Part shown: positions 1 through 5,276 of the stretch, piece by piece
How the letters are laid out: each line of letters starts with the position of its first letter
How positions within the stretch are numbered: the stretch's first letter is position 1
DNA from: JAJRWS01 sp039831705
Lineage (GTDB): Bacteria > Planctomycetota > Planctomycetia > Pirellulales > Lacipirellulaceae
Direction of reading: 5' to 3'
NCBI GenBank assembly: GCA_039831705.1
Contig: JBDOMT010000248.1
Location: 1 to 6,150, forward strand
DNA: 6,150 nucleotides
Translations under genes and position numbers: made by a program
Notes under the pieces: generated by a model
The model's database searches: none
What the model was told of the DNA's origin: nothing
What the model saw: the letters and a program-made list of their open reading frames with translations, nothing else

Positions 1-10
1 CCAGACCCCC

Positions 11-74
11 GCGGCGTATGCCGCCAGCTTGCCTGCTACCGTTCGGGCTACGCCCTCACTCCAGCCGGCAAGCT
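11..74. repeat. Compound palindromic repeat (REP-like)
   Basis: Three nested dyads are visible. GCGGC/GCCGC at 11-24 has a GTAT loop, GGGC/GCCC at 45-55 has a TAC loop, and AGCTTGCC at 26-33 pairs with GGCAAGCT at 67-74 around the second. No reading frame of note covers the stretch. Short GC-rich palindromes of this kind are dispersed in planctomycete genomes. That this one belongs to such a family is inference, because no second copy lies in the window. Confidence 0.5.
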
Positions 75-144
75 GCCTTACCCTCAACTCTCTCACTTAG
101 ATTGGTACATAAACTGGGGGTGAGCCACTCAAATGCGATTGTCG

Positions 145-282
145 TTACACAAACCCCGTTTTATAGACCATAGCTGCGTCACGATTGATAAAACGCTTTT
201 TAGCCCATCGCCTAGTAGCATGGGGGAATAGTGGGAAATCGGGGTATGGCTTGCTCGGCTTTGTTCTGGTAGCCTTGGCCAT
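145..282 (-). pseudogene. N-terminal remnant of a planctomycete-type site-specific integrase
   Basis: A 45-codon minus-strand frame starts at ATG 282-280 and stops at 147-145. GAGGAG (RC of 291-296) lies 8 nt upstream, a near-ideal ribosome binding site. The first 29 residues include KPYPDFPLFPHAT and RRWAKK, which I recognise as the N-terminus of tyrosine-recombinase-type integrases of Planctomycetes, where the block is normally followed by a segment like IRGKLHYFG and then hundreds of residues. Here the similarity stops after WAKK and the frame ends 16 codons later (RFINRDAAMVYKTGFV). No core-binding or catalytic domain (R..HxxR..Y) is present, so it cannot recombine DNA. It could still be translated as a short peptide because the start signals are intact. 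The nearby tRNA-Lys is a typical integration target, but no duplicated tRNA 3' end is seen. The family call rests on memory of the motif. Confidence 0.55.
157..195. repeat. Perfect 8-bp inverted repeat at the break in the integrase remnant
   Basis: CGTTTTAT (157-164) and ATAAAACG (188-195) are perfect reverse complements separated by 23 nt. The right arm begins exactly where integrase similarity is lost on the minus strand, just after the WAKK codons. On the plus strand a short T-run (196-202 region, CTTTTTAG) follows, so it could also act as a weak terminator. Its role is unknown. Confidence 0.4.
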
Positions 283-343
283 GGCGTTTTCTCCTCAGAT
301 TAAACAACGGGTGTCATTGAAGGTGTCACCCGCATTTTGTGCC

Positions 344-373
344 TGAGAGAGAAAGCGTAAAATACGCTACTAT
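344..373 (+). promoter_or_regulatory. Weak candidate promoter of tRNA-Lys
   Basis: TACTAT (368-373) lies about 10 nt before the tRNA 5' end and could be a -10 box. The best -35 at 18-nt spacing, TGAGAG (344-349), is poor. A perfect short dyad, GCGTA-AAA-TACGC (355-367), fills the spacer. Position supports a tRNA promoter; the match to sigma70 consensus is weak. Confidence 0.25.
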
Positions 374-383
374 ACAAGAATGT

Positions 384-456
<73 letters not shown>

Positions 457-480
457 TTTTCATGGTTTCTTGTAGACCTC

Positions 481-505
481 AAACCCTGGTTTTCCAGGGT
501 TTTTT
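481..505 (+). terminator. Rho-independent terminator of tRNA-Lys
   Basis: AAACCCTGG (481-489) pairs perfectly with CCAGGGTTT (494-502) around a TTTT loop, and the T-tract runs to 505. It sits 24 nt after the tRNA. The preceding A-rich bases are few, so activity on the opposite strand is less likely. Confidence 0.85.
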
Positions 506-550
506 ATGTGTGTCCAGGCTAGTTCATCGTTGCAGTTTAATTTTCGGGTG

Positions 551-618
551 AGCCGCAGGGCGTTAGCTCCCTGTTTTTACCGTGTAACCGGACACTAACG
601 CGTTTCGGCTGATTTTTT
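551..618. repeat. Imperfect inverted repeat with T-run, possible terminator
   Basis: AGCCGCAGGGCGTTAG (551-566) and the reverse complement of 595-610 agree at 12 of 16 positions: AGCCG and GCGTTAG are conserved and the middle four differ. Six T residues (613-618) follow. GAGCCGCAGGGCGTTAG-type sequences are, to my knowledge, a dispersed palindrome class in Pirellula-group genomes. It may serve as a second terminator after the tRNA or be a degenerate repeat copy. The rest of 506-660 shows no gene. Confidence 0.45.
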
Positions 619-687
619 ACAACTCTAATTCTTAGCTGTAACAAAGCATTAGAGAATTATTGTCTCACTTTGGGATTTAAAAACCCT

Positions 688-700
688 CGCCTTCTAGGCG
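688..700 (+). repeat. Left-end hairpin of the IS200-type element
   Basis: CGCCT-TCT-AGGCG forms a perfect 5-bp stem with a 3-nt loop, 27 nt inside the left border and 23 nt before the tnpA ATG. In this family TnpA recognises such subterminal hairpins in single-stranded DNA. The matching hairpin of the second copy is at 5337-5348. Confidence 0.7.
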
Positions 701-723
701 ACCACTTCAGTATTATGGAGTGA

Positions 724-1158
724 ATGGAACACTACAGAAAAACGAGCCATACACGATTTGACATCAAGTTGCATTTTGTGTGGATTACTAAGTATCGAAA
801 GCCGTTGTTGGAGGGTGAAATTGGCCTGAGCGTACGTCGATGGACACGTCAGATTTGTGCGGAACTTTAAGTCGAGATCATCCGGGGTCATGTGAGCAAG
901 GACCATGTGCATCTGTTTGTGTCAGCCCCTCCGCACGTGTCACCGAACCAATTGATGCAACGCATAAAGGGTAAAACGTCGAGGAAATTGCTCATGGAGT
1001 TCAAGCACCTGAAGCATCTGTGTTGGGGGCGGCATGTTTGGGCGCGAGGATTTTTTGTAGCAACCAGTGGCAATGTGACGGACGAAGTGATCATGAAATA
1101 CATTGAAACGCAAGATCTGGAAAAACCGGACGATGATTTTCGTGTTGAGGGTGGCTAA
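724..1158 (+). pseudogene. tnpA: IS200-type transposase TnpA, interrupted by an in-frame TAA
   Basis: TnpA of this family is a small HUH Y1 transposase that cuts and joins single-stranded ends through a 5'-phosphotyrosine. The frame from ATG 724 reads MEHYRKTSHTRFDIKLHFVW, the usual IS200 N-terminus, and continues to a stop at 1156-1158, 145 codons in all. TAA at 868-870 replaces codon 49, just before VEIIRGHVS. All catalytic parts lie after the stop: His61 and His63 (HVH) of the HUH motif, the WGRHVWARGFF stretch, the ATSGNVTDE block, and Tyr126 with Gln130 (YIETQ). Apart from this single stop the frame has no other lesion, so the mutation is recent or suppressible. GGAG at 717-720 is only 3 nt from the ATG, a tight spacing. 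A GTG at 892 could restart translation and give 88 residues with the HUH and Tyr, but without the N-terminal strands of the fold. Confidence 0.9.
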
Positions 1159-1164
1159 TATTAA

Positions 1165-1210
1165 AGTCGGGCTTTAGCCGACTGTCGGCGAACCCTCCGC
1201 CTTCAAGCGG
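1165..1210 (+). repeat. Right-end hairpins of the IS200-type element
   Basis: AGTCG(G)GCT-TT-AGCCGACT at 1165-1183 is a stem with one bulged G. It can refold with CCGAC-T-GTCGG at 1178-1188. A second stem, CCGC-CTTCAA-GCGG at 1197-1210, is weakened by A1206; the other copy has G there and forms a perfect 6-bp stem. These are the likely TnpA binding structures. Because they lie directly beyond the MFS stop codon they may also end MFS transcription, but no T-run accompanies them. Confidence 0.7.
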
Positions 1211-1222
1211 TGGTCTTCAGTC

Positions 1223-2563
1223 TTATGCTTTCATGCCTTCAGCGGCCTTGTGTTCACCTTGCATGAACAACCAGGTGGAGATGGTCGCCATTGCGCCGAC
1301 TGCGATCAGCAAATTCATGAAACTGGACCAGCCCCCTTCCCCTGTGGCTAACCGACCAGCGATCAATCCAAAGATCGCACTTGCCGCGAATCCAAACATG
1401 TCAATCAGACATACCAGGGTGGCCGAATGAGGCCCTCCAAATTCAATCGAAAAGATGCTCATGGGAATATAATAAGCGGGTGAAGTCATCACACCAAAGA
1501 GGACTATCAAGACTAGCGCTACAGGAAAATTCCATTCAGCAGCCAAGCCCAGTGCAGGAAGATTTTTCAATGTCAGGATGCAACCTGTGGCTACGGCCAG
1601 GGTGGCGGCAAGCACGTTTCTCAACCCGATTTTTGAAAATTTGTCGTAAAATAAGATGGAGCCTAACAGGCCAGACAGTGAACCGATCGGCATGACGGAG
1701 GATGCCATGGCCGCTTTGGAGGGACTTAGTTTAAAAACTTCCATCAAATACGCGGGGACAAAATCCAGAAATGCCATTGCGCATGTAAGTGCCATAAGCA
1801 TCACTACGACCAGCCAGGCTCTCGTGCTGCGGGCAAAAATCCACACTCCCTGGATTAGAGTTGTGCCATGCAAGGGGTGGTTTCGCTGGTTTTCCAGTGC
1901 CCACGCCGATTCCTTCTGCTTTGCTTCATCGCCTGCTCCAACTTCGTCTACCATTTTAAGAAAATCGGAATCCGCCGGCTTGTCGTGCAAAAAAAATCGA
2001 CAGATCAAGTAAATCAACAGTGAAAATCCGGTGGAGAGGAAGGCGACCGTTCTCCAGTCAAACAGGCTCAACAACCATCCGAACAATAGGGTTCCTAAGG
2101 CGACGCTGGCGCGGGAACTGGTTGAAAGAATAGACCACACCCGACCATAGGTACTGGGGTGGTACCAGTGCCCAACGATTTTGGTCATGCCAGGCCATCC
2201 GGCAGACTTGGCACAATAAAGTAGGGCCGAGGAAAATATCAAGGCAATGGTTCTGGATTGGAGACCGAACACTGAAATCAGCAGGGCGCTGATGACAATG
2301 CCAGCCAGGAACGTAAGTCGGCCACCAATTTTGTCGGCCAGCGGTCCCCAGATTATTTTCCCAACCATGGCTCCCAACGTACTGAAGGCCAAGATGTCTC
2401 CGATGTCCTTGACGGTAAACCCCAAACTCTCATCAGCCAGCAGAGCCGGGCTCAGGATGGTCACCATTTGACGGCTGATCATCATCGCCCCGTAGCCGGC
2501 ATACATGCATCCCAGAATTTCTACTTGTTGGCGGAGTCGCGACTTTCTCTGGGAAGCAAACAT
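1223..2563 (-). CDS. MFS transporter, OPA/GlpT-like
   Basis: This 446-residue inner-membrane protein is a complete major facilitator with about 12 hydrophobic segments and a hydrophilic central loop near residues 192-240. Residues 73-82, GPLADKIGGR, are the loop 2-3 signature motif of the superfamily. The stretches GWPGMTKIVGHWY (122-134) and FGGPHSATLVCLIDMFGF (375-392) resemble GlpT/UhpT-type organophosphate:phosphate antiporters, so an anionic organic substrate is plausible; the actual substrate cannot be read from the sequence. The start ATG (2563-2561) has GGAG (RC of 2570-2573) 6 nt upstream. The gene stands alone and diverges from the DUF1559 unit. Its stop codon is 2 bp from the right border of the IS200-type element, so its native 3' flank has been displaced without touching the coding sequence. 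It is intact. Confidence 0.9.
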   Translation of the reverse strand: MFASQRKSRLRQQVEILGCMYAGYGAMMISRQMVTILSPALLADESLGFTVKDIGDILAFSTLGAMVGKIIWGPLADKIGGRLTFLAGIVISALLISVFGLQSRTIALIFSSALLYCAKSAGWPGMTKIVGHWYHPSTYGRVWSILSTSSRASVALGTLLFGWLLSLFDWRTVAFLSTGFSLLIYLICRFFLHDKPADSDFLKMVDEVGAGDEAKQKESAWALENQRNHPLHGTTLIQGVWIFARSTRAWLVVVMLMALTCAMAFLDFVPAYLMEVFKLSPSKAAMASSVMPIGSLSGLLGSILFYDKFSKIGLRNVLAATLAVATGCILTLKNLPALGLAAEWNFPVALVLIVLFGVMTSPAYYIPMSIFSIEFGGPHSATLVCLIDMFGFAASAIFGLIAGRLATGEGGWSSFMNLLIAVGAMATISTWLFMQGEHKAAEGMKA

Positions 2564-2646
2564 GGAGAACTCCGTGTTGTATCTATCGTGTCAGCAGGTG
2601 AGAGCTGGAACGGAAAATAAATCTTTCAAGCTTCCTAGCCGATCTC

Positions 2647-2707
2647 GTAGGAGATGGCTGGGCGTGGAGTCGGATGGCATGCGGAATATTATAGGCCATT
2701 CTCCTAC
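2647..2707. promoter_or_regulatory. Dyad enclosing a TATAAT box, candidate operator of the MFS gene
   Basis: GTAGGAGATGGC (2647-2658) and the reverse complement of 2695-2707 (GTAGGAGAATGGC) match along 12 bases with a single 1-nt bulge. The 36-nt spacer contains the minus-strand TATAAT at 2693-2688. The arrangement could be a repressor operator or an RNA stem in the MFS leader; no T-run makes it a terminator. Confidence 0.4.
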
Positions 2708-2716
2708 TCCAACCAT
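2688..2716 (-). promoter_or_regulatory. Candidate sigma70-type promoter of the MFS gene
   Basis: The minus strand has a perfect TATAAT (2693-2688). At 17-nt spacing the -35 is ATGGTT (2716-2711), which is weak; TTGGAG (2712-2707) is better but only 13 nt away. Transcription would start near 2681, giving a leader of about 117 nt before the ATG at 2563. Confidence 0.35.
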
Positions 2717-2968
2717 CAGACCGTAGCTGCCGAGCAATATCTTCCAGAACAGCAGCCACTTCTGCCAATAGTTGCATTCAAGAAAGAATCATGTTATTAT
2801 CATGCGGCTTGTGCTTCAAGCTTTCCAGTGGTCTTTGCACAATTTGATAAACTCTTCCCACCAATGTCTGATCAAATCTTGCTTTTGGGATTGTCGCATC
2901 AGCATGTACATGCAGGACTAGATAAATACCTACATCAGTCTCAGAGGAATAAGTTTGATAATGCACCT

Positions 2969-3016
2969 GCTGAACTGGGCACTTGCTGAACTGGTTACTT
3001 GCTGAACTGGTTACTC
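2969..3016 (+). repeat. Tandem repeat, three 16-bp units
   Basis: Units GCTGAACTGGGCACTT (2969-2984), GCTGAACTGGTTACTT (2985-3000) and GCTGAACTGGTTACTC (3001-3016) follow head to tail. An isolated GCTGAACT recurs at 3073-3080. With a 16-bp period the phase is 1.5 helical turns. The array lies about 90 bp upstream of the DUF1559 start. It could be a regulator binding array or a slippage product; unit 3 overlaps a candidate promoter. Confidence 0.8.
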
Positions 3017-3026
3017 CAACTATACT
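2999..3026 (+). promoter_or_regulatory. Candidate promoter of the DUF1559-lipoprotein unit
   Basis: TTGCTG (2999-3004) and TATACT (3021-3026) are separated by 16 nt and would start transcription near 3033, about 75 nt before the ATG. The -10 matches consensus at five of six positions and the -35 at three of six. The -35 overlaps the last tandem unit. Sigma usage in planctomycetes is diverse, so this is tentative. Confidence 0.25.
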
Positions 3027-3107
3027 CCTCACGACAACTGCTCTCTTCACGAAAACTGAGCCCTTTACACTAGCTGAACTTATCACACCGATATAAGGGG
3101 ATTCCCA

Positions 3108-4130
3108 ATGATCCAACGCCGTCGGCAACTCAGCCATTTTGTACACGGTTTCACTCTGGTCGAATTGCTGGTCGTAATCGCCATTATAGGTATTCTGGTT
3201 GCCCTGTTGTTGCCGGCCATTCAAGCTGCCCGAGAAGCAGCTCGGCGAACCCACTGCCAAAACAGTCTAAAACAGATAGGGCTTGCAGTCCTCAACTACG
3301 CTAGCGCCCATGCGGGCGAACTGCCACCAGGGGGCATCACCAATGGACCCTGCTGTGGTACCCCCAGTAAAGAAAGCTGGTCCATCTCGATTCTTCCCTA
3401 CCTGGAGTTGCAAAATCTCTACGACAAGTACGATTTCAATAAATTCAACGAGGATCCAGTGAATAGGCCCGTGCTGCAAGCGCACGTACCCGCCTACCTT
3501 TGTCCTAGCGATGAAGACACAGAAAGACTGGAACACCCAGAAAGTGGTCCCGGCGCGTCCATCCCGATGGCACGCGGGTCCTATCGGGCTAATACGGGTC
3601 GTTGTGGTGATCCTCCCATGGGTTGGTGGGACAGTCCGAGTGAGACCGGTGGTTTCGGTCCTCTAGCGGCCACCTGGAAAGGCCCGTTCCATGCCACTGG
3701 ACACCCAGGTCGAGGTCGTCGAGGCTACGAAAATGCAACCAGTATTCCTAGGCTTACTCAGGTCACCGATGGACTATCCAAAACATTATTCATAGGCGAA
3801 GCCACCAATCGAGAGAGCAAAACGAGAAGAACACGGCTTGCCAATTCGACACGTCGGCGGCGGACCTTCTGGGCATACACTTACACTTCTTACAACAAAT
3901 CGTGCGTCGTCCCCCAAACCAGAACTTTACTGGTCGATTATGGCCGTTGTGTGGAAGTGAGAGGGCCGGGCGGTGAAAATCCCTGCAAACGGGCATGGGG
4001 ATCACTTCATCCCGGAGGACTCCATTTCGCTTTTGGCGATGGCTCTGTCCGTTTTCATGAATCTTCGATCGACATGGAAATTTTTGCCGAGATGGCAACT
4101 ATGGCGGGTGAAGAGCTTATCGATTATTAA
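3108..4130 (+). CDS. DUF1559 domain-containing protein with prepilin-type N-terminus
   Basis: The 340-residue product belongs to the large planctomycete DUF1559 family of unproven function, predicted to be exported and to resemble type II pseudopilins. A basic leader (MIQRRRQ) ends at Gly14; Phe15 begins GFTLVELLVVIAIIGIL, with the conserved Glu at mature position 5, as in substrates of prepilin peptidase. A long hydrophobic helix and the family block AIQAAREAARR follow, then CQNSLKQIGLA and YASAHAGELPPGG. The C-terminal family motif is present: LHPGGLHFAFGDGSVRF (300-316), with His301 and Asp311-Gly312. ATG 3108 has AAGGGG (3095-3100) 7 nt upstream. The lipoprotein gene lies 41 nt downstream on the same strand, an arrangement common in these bacteria, so the two are probably co-transcribed. 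Residues 230-260 are unusually rich in arginine. The gene is intact. Confidence 0.95.
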   Translation: MIQRRRQLSHFVHGFTLVELLVVIAIIGILVALLLPAIQAAREAARRTHCQNSLKQIGLAVLNYASAHAGELPPGGITNGPCCGTPSKESWSISILPYLELQNLYDKYDFNKFNEDPVNRPVLQAHVPAYLCPSDEDTERLEHPESGPGASIPMARGSYRANTGRCGDPPMGWWDSPSETGGFGPLAATWKGPFHATGHPGRGRRGYENATSIPRLTQVTDGLSKTLFIGEATNRESKTRRTRLANSTRRRRTFWAYTYTSYNKSCVVPQTRTLLVDYGRCVEVRGPGGENPCKRAWGSLHPGGLHFAFGDGSVRFHESSIDMEIFAEMATMAGEELIDY

Positions 4131-4160
4131 AATAGCAGACAACTTATGACTCAATCCATA

Positions 4161-4174
4161 GAGGTGGAATTTTG
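4161..4174 (+). promoter_or_regulatory. Ribosome binding site that selects a TTG start
   Basis: GAGG (4161-4164), within GAGGTGG, lies 7 nt before TTG 4172-4174. No ATG or GTG in this frame occurs between the preceding gene and the lipobox other than a Met only three residues before the lipobox Cys, so TTG is the only workable start. Confidence 0.7.
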
Positions 4175-4603
4175 TCACATCATTGGTTAATACTGGCTGT
4201 CGTACTGGCAGTGGGAATGACTGGCTGCGACTCGGGTCCTCAAGTAGCCCCTGTTGAAGGTACTGTTCTGCTTGATGGTGAACCGTTGGTGGGAGCAAGT
4301 GTGAACACACAGCCGCTAGGTACTTCTTCCAACCCCAATCCAGGAGCCGGTTCGTTTGGCACGACCGATGAACAGGGGCATTATAATTTGGAACTGGTCG
4401 ATCCACCAATCGCAGGAGCTGTCCTGGGTGAACATCGAGTAACTATCACTCGTAAAGACAAAGACAATTACAGTTCCAGCGATAAATTTGTGCTACCCCA
4501 AGGCATACCCTGGCCTGTCCGCTATGGTGATGGTAGCCTCAGGTTAACCGTTACCCCGGAAGGCAATATCGAAGCCAATTTTGATCTAACGCTCAAGCAA
4601 TAA
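4172..4603 (+). CDS. Small lipoprotein with carboxypeptidase-regulatory/transthyretin-like fold
   Basis: The 143-residue protein starts at TTG. A short hydrophobic signal (residues 5-18) ends in the lipobox MTGC with Cys19, so it is predicted to be lipidated and held at the membrane. The mature part opens with VEGTVLLDGEPLVGASV (28-44) and continues to GTTDEQGHYNLEL (63-75), the pattern of beta-sandwich carboxypeptidase regulatory-like domains abundant in planctomycetes; in a minimal form such as this one no enzymatic residues are expected. Its partner upstream is the DUF1559 gene, 41 nt away; the recurring pairing suggests joint function at the cell surface, but the role is unknown. Downstream there is only a weak dyad, TACCT-CGAAC-AGGTA (4611-4625), without a T-run. 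The next gene is convergent. Confidence 0.88.
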   Translation: MSHHWLILAVVLAVGMTGCDSGPQVAPVEGTVLLDGEPLVGASVNTQPLGTSSNPNPGAGSFGTTDEQGHYNLELVDPPIAGAVLGEHRVTITRKDKDNYSSSDKFVLPQGIPWPVRYGDGSLRLTVTPEGNIEANFDLTLKQ

Positions 4604-5057
4604 AAACGCATACCTCGAACAGGTAATAACCAGACGCTTTGATGAGGCAGAGAAAACTTCCAGAGAAATGCCGGCTAGGCTCGAGGCATGCTCTAATCCC
4701 CAATACGCCAGAGGTGTGATTTGCTACGAAAGTAGATTGCTCCCTCAACTGGAACGGCTGAGGCGAATATGCGTTCTTCAAGGTTGTTGGTGATGATCAA
4801 TTCGTACTCGGCGGATGCGCGAATGACGTGCGTGGACCCCTCTTCGCTTGTGAAGTAAATGCGATCTTCGGCATAGATGGGAGACGACGAATAATTTCCA
4901 CCTAACCGCTTAGTCCAATGGACTTCGCCTGAGTGGGCGTCGAGACACGAGGCGATGCCATTATCGGACACAAACTGAAGACCACCGCCTGAAGGCGGAG
5001 GGTTCGCCGACAGTCGGCTAAAGCCCGACTTTCTGGTTGTGGCTTACTTACCGCAAT

Positions 5058-5072
5058 CGCCACGAAGTGGCG
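5058..5072. repeat. Short palindrome 1 in the element interior
   Basis: CGCCAC-GAA-GTGGCG is a perfect 6-bp stem with a GAA loop. It is the first of five hairpins inside the non-autonomous element. Confidence 0.7.
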
Positions 5073-5083
5073 AGAGCATCTAG

Positions 5084-5104
5084 CCGTGGGGCGTGAGCCC
5101 ACGG
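5084..5104. repeat. Short palindrome 2, inverted copy of palindrome 5
   Basis: CCGTGGG (5084-5090) pairs with CCCACGG (5098-5104). The whole 21-mer is the reverse complement of 5230-5249 with one extra G. TAG precedes it, as in several planctomycete palindromes of this type. Confidence 0.7.
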
Positions 5105-5127
5105 TGGCGTTTTCAGATTATTCCCTA

Positions 5128-5140
5128 GCCCTGAAAGGGC
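5128..5140. repeat. Short palindrome 3
   Basis: GCCCT-GAA-AGGGC forms a perfect 5-bp stem with the same GAA loop as palindrome 1. Confidence 0.65.
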
Positions 5141-5188
5141 GACAGCGAGTGGCCCAAGCGGAAAATTGGTTTCGTTCAAAACGGCTGC

Positions 5189-5276
5189 TGTCGCCGCTGC
5201 GCGGCTAAAATATCTGTAATGCATCTATTCCGTGGGCTCACGCCCACGGCTAAACGATGTCGCCGCTGCGCGGCTA
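5189..5276 (+). repeat. 19-bp direct repeat carrying palindrome 4 (two copies)
   Basis: TGTCGCCGCTGCGCGGCTA occurs at 5189-5207 and 5258-5276, identical, 69 bp apart. Each copy contains the hairpin GCCGC-TGC-GCGGC (5193-5205 and 5262-5274). Palindrome 5 lies between them. Confidence 0.85.
5230..5249. repeat. Short palindrome 5
   Basis: CCGTGGGC (5230-5237) and GCCCACGG (5242-5249) form a perfect 8-bp stem with a 4-nt loop. It pairs with palindrome 2 as a long-range inverted copy. Confidence 0.75.

Larger units (their letters stand above)
661..1220 (+). mobile_element. IS200-type insertion sequence (IS200/IS605 family), inactive
   Basis: The element carries a single HUH-type transposase frame flanked by subterminal hairpins instead of terminal inverted repeats, as the family does. 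I set the ends by comparison with the second copy at 4975-5375, which interrupts a gene whose reading frame fixes its borders. Both copies start TGTCTC directly after TTAT and finish at CTTCAG. The left hairpin is CGCCT-TCT-AGGCG (688-700); the right end has a stem-loop at 1165-1183 and another at 1197-1210. Family members insert 3' of a short fixed target without duplicating it, which fits a TTAT target (657-660). Size is about 560 bp, with no tnpB. The transposase has a premature stop, and A1206 disrupts the right hairpin, so the element is probably dead. Borders are good to about 2 bp. Confidence 0.85.
2574..3107. other. Intergenic region between divergent MFS and DUF1559 genes
   Basis: This stretch of 534 bp holds no gene I can support. 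Open frames on both strands (minus 2583-2777, minus 2778 into the DUF1559 start, plus 2654-2989) have no recognisable domain and no good ribosome binding site. It does hold the candidate MFS promoter with its dyad, the 16-bp tandem repeats and a candidate DUF1559 promoter, each listed separately. TCACGACAACTG (3029-3040) and TCACGAAAACTG (3047-3058) are a further near-identical pair 18 bp apart. Confidence 0.6.

Noticed and set aside
892..1158. Separate 88-residue gene starting at GTG 892
   Set aside because: It is the C-terminal part of tnpA after the premature stop; no ribosome binding site of its own is evident.
2583..2777. 64-residue minus-strand frame directly upstream of the MFS gene
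   Set aside because: It lacks a clear ribosome binding site and a known domain, and it runs through the dyad and TATAAT box. Low but non-zero chance of being real.
2654..2989. 111-residue plus-strand frame
   Set aside because: Its composition is irregular, no family is recognised, and GTAGGAG abuts the ATG with no spacing.
2778..3260. 160-residue minus-strand frame
   Set aside because: It overlaps the conserved prepilin-like start of the DUF1559 gene in antisense, its sequence matches no family I know, and no ribosome binding site was found.
4604..4692. Terminator between the convergent lipoprotein and PQQ genes
   Set aside because: Only the 5-bp dyad at 4611-4625 without a T-run was found, too weak to call.
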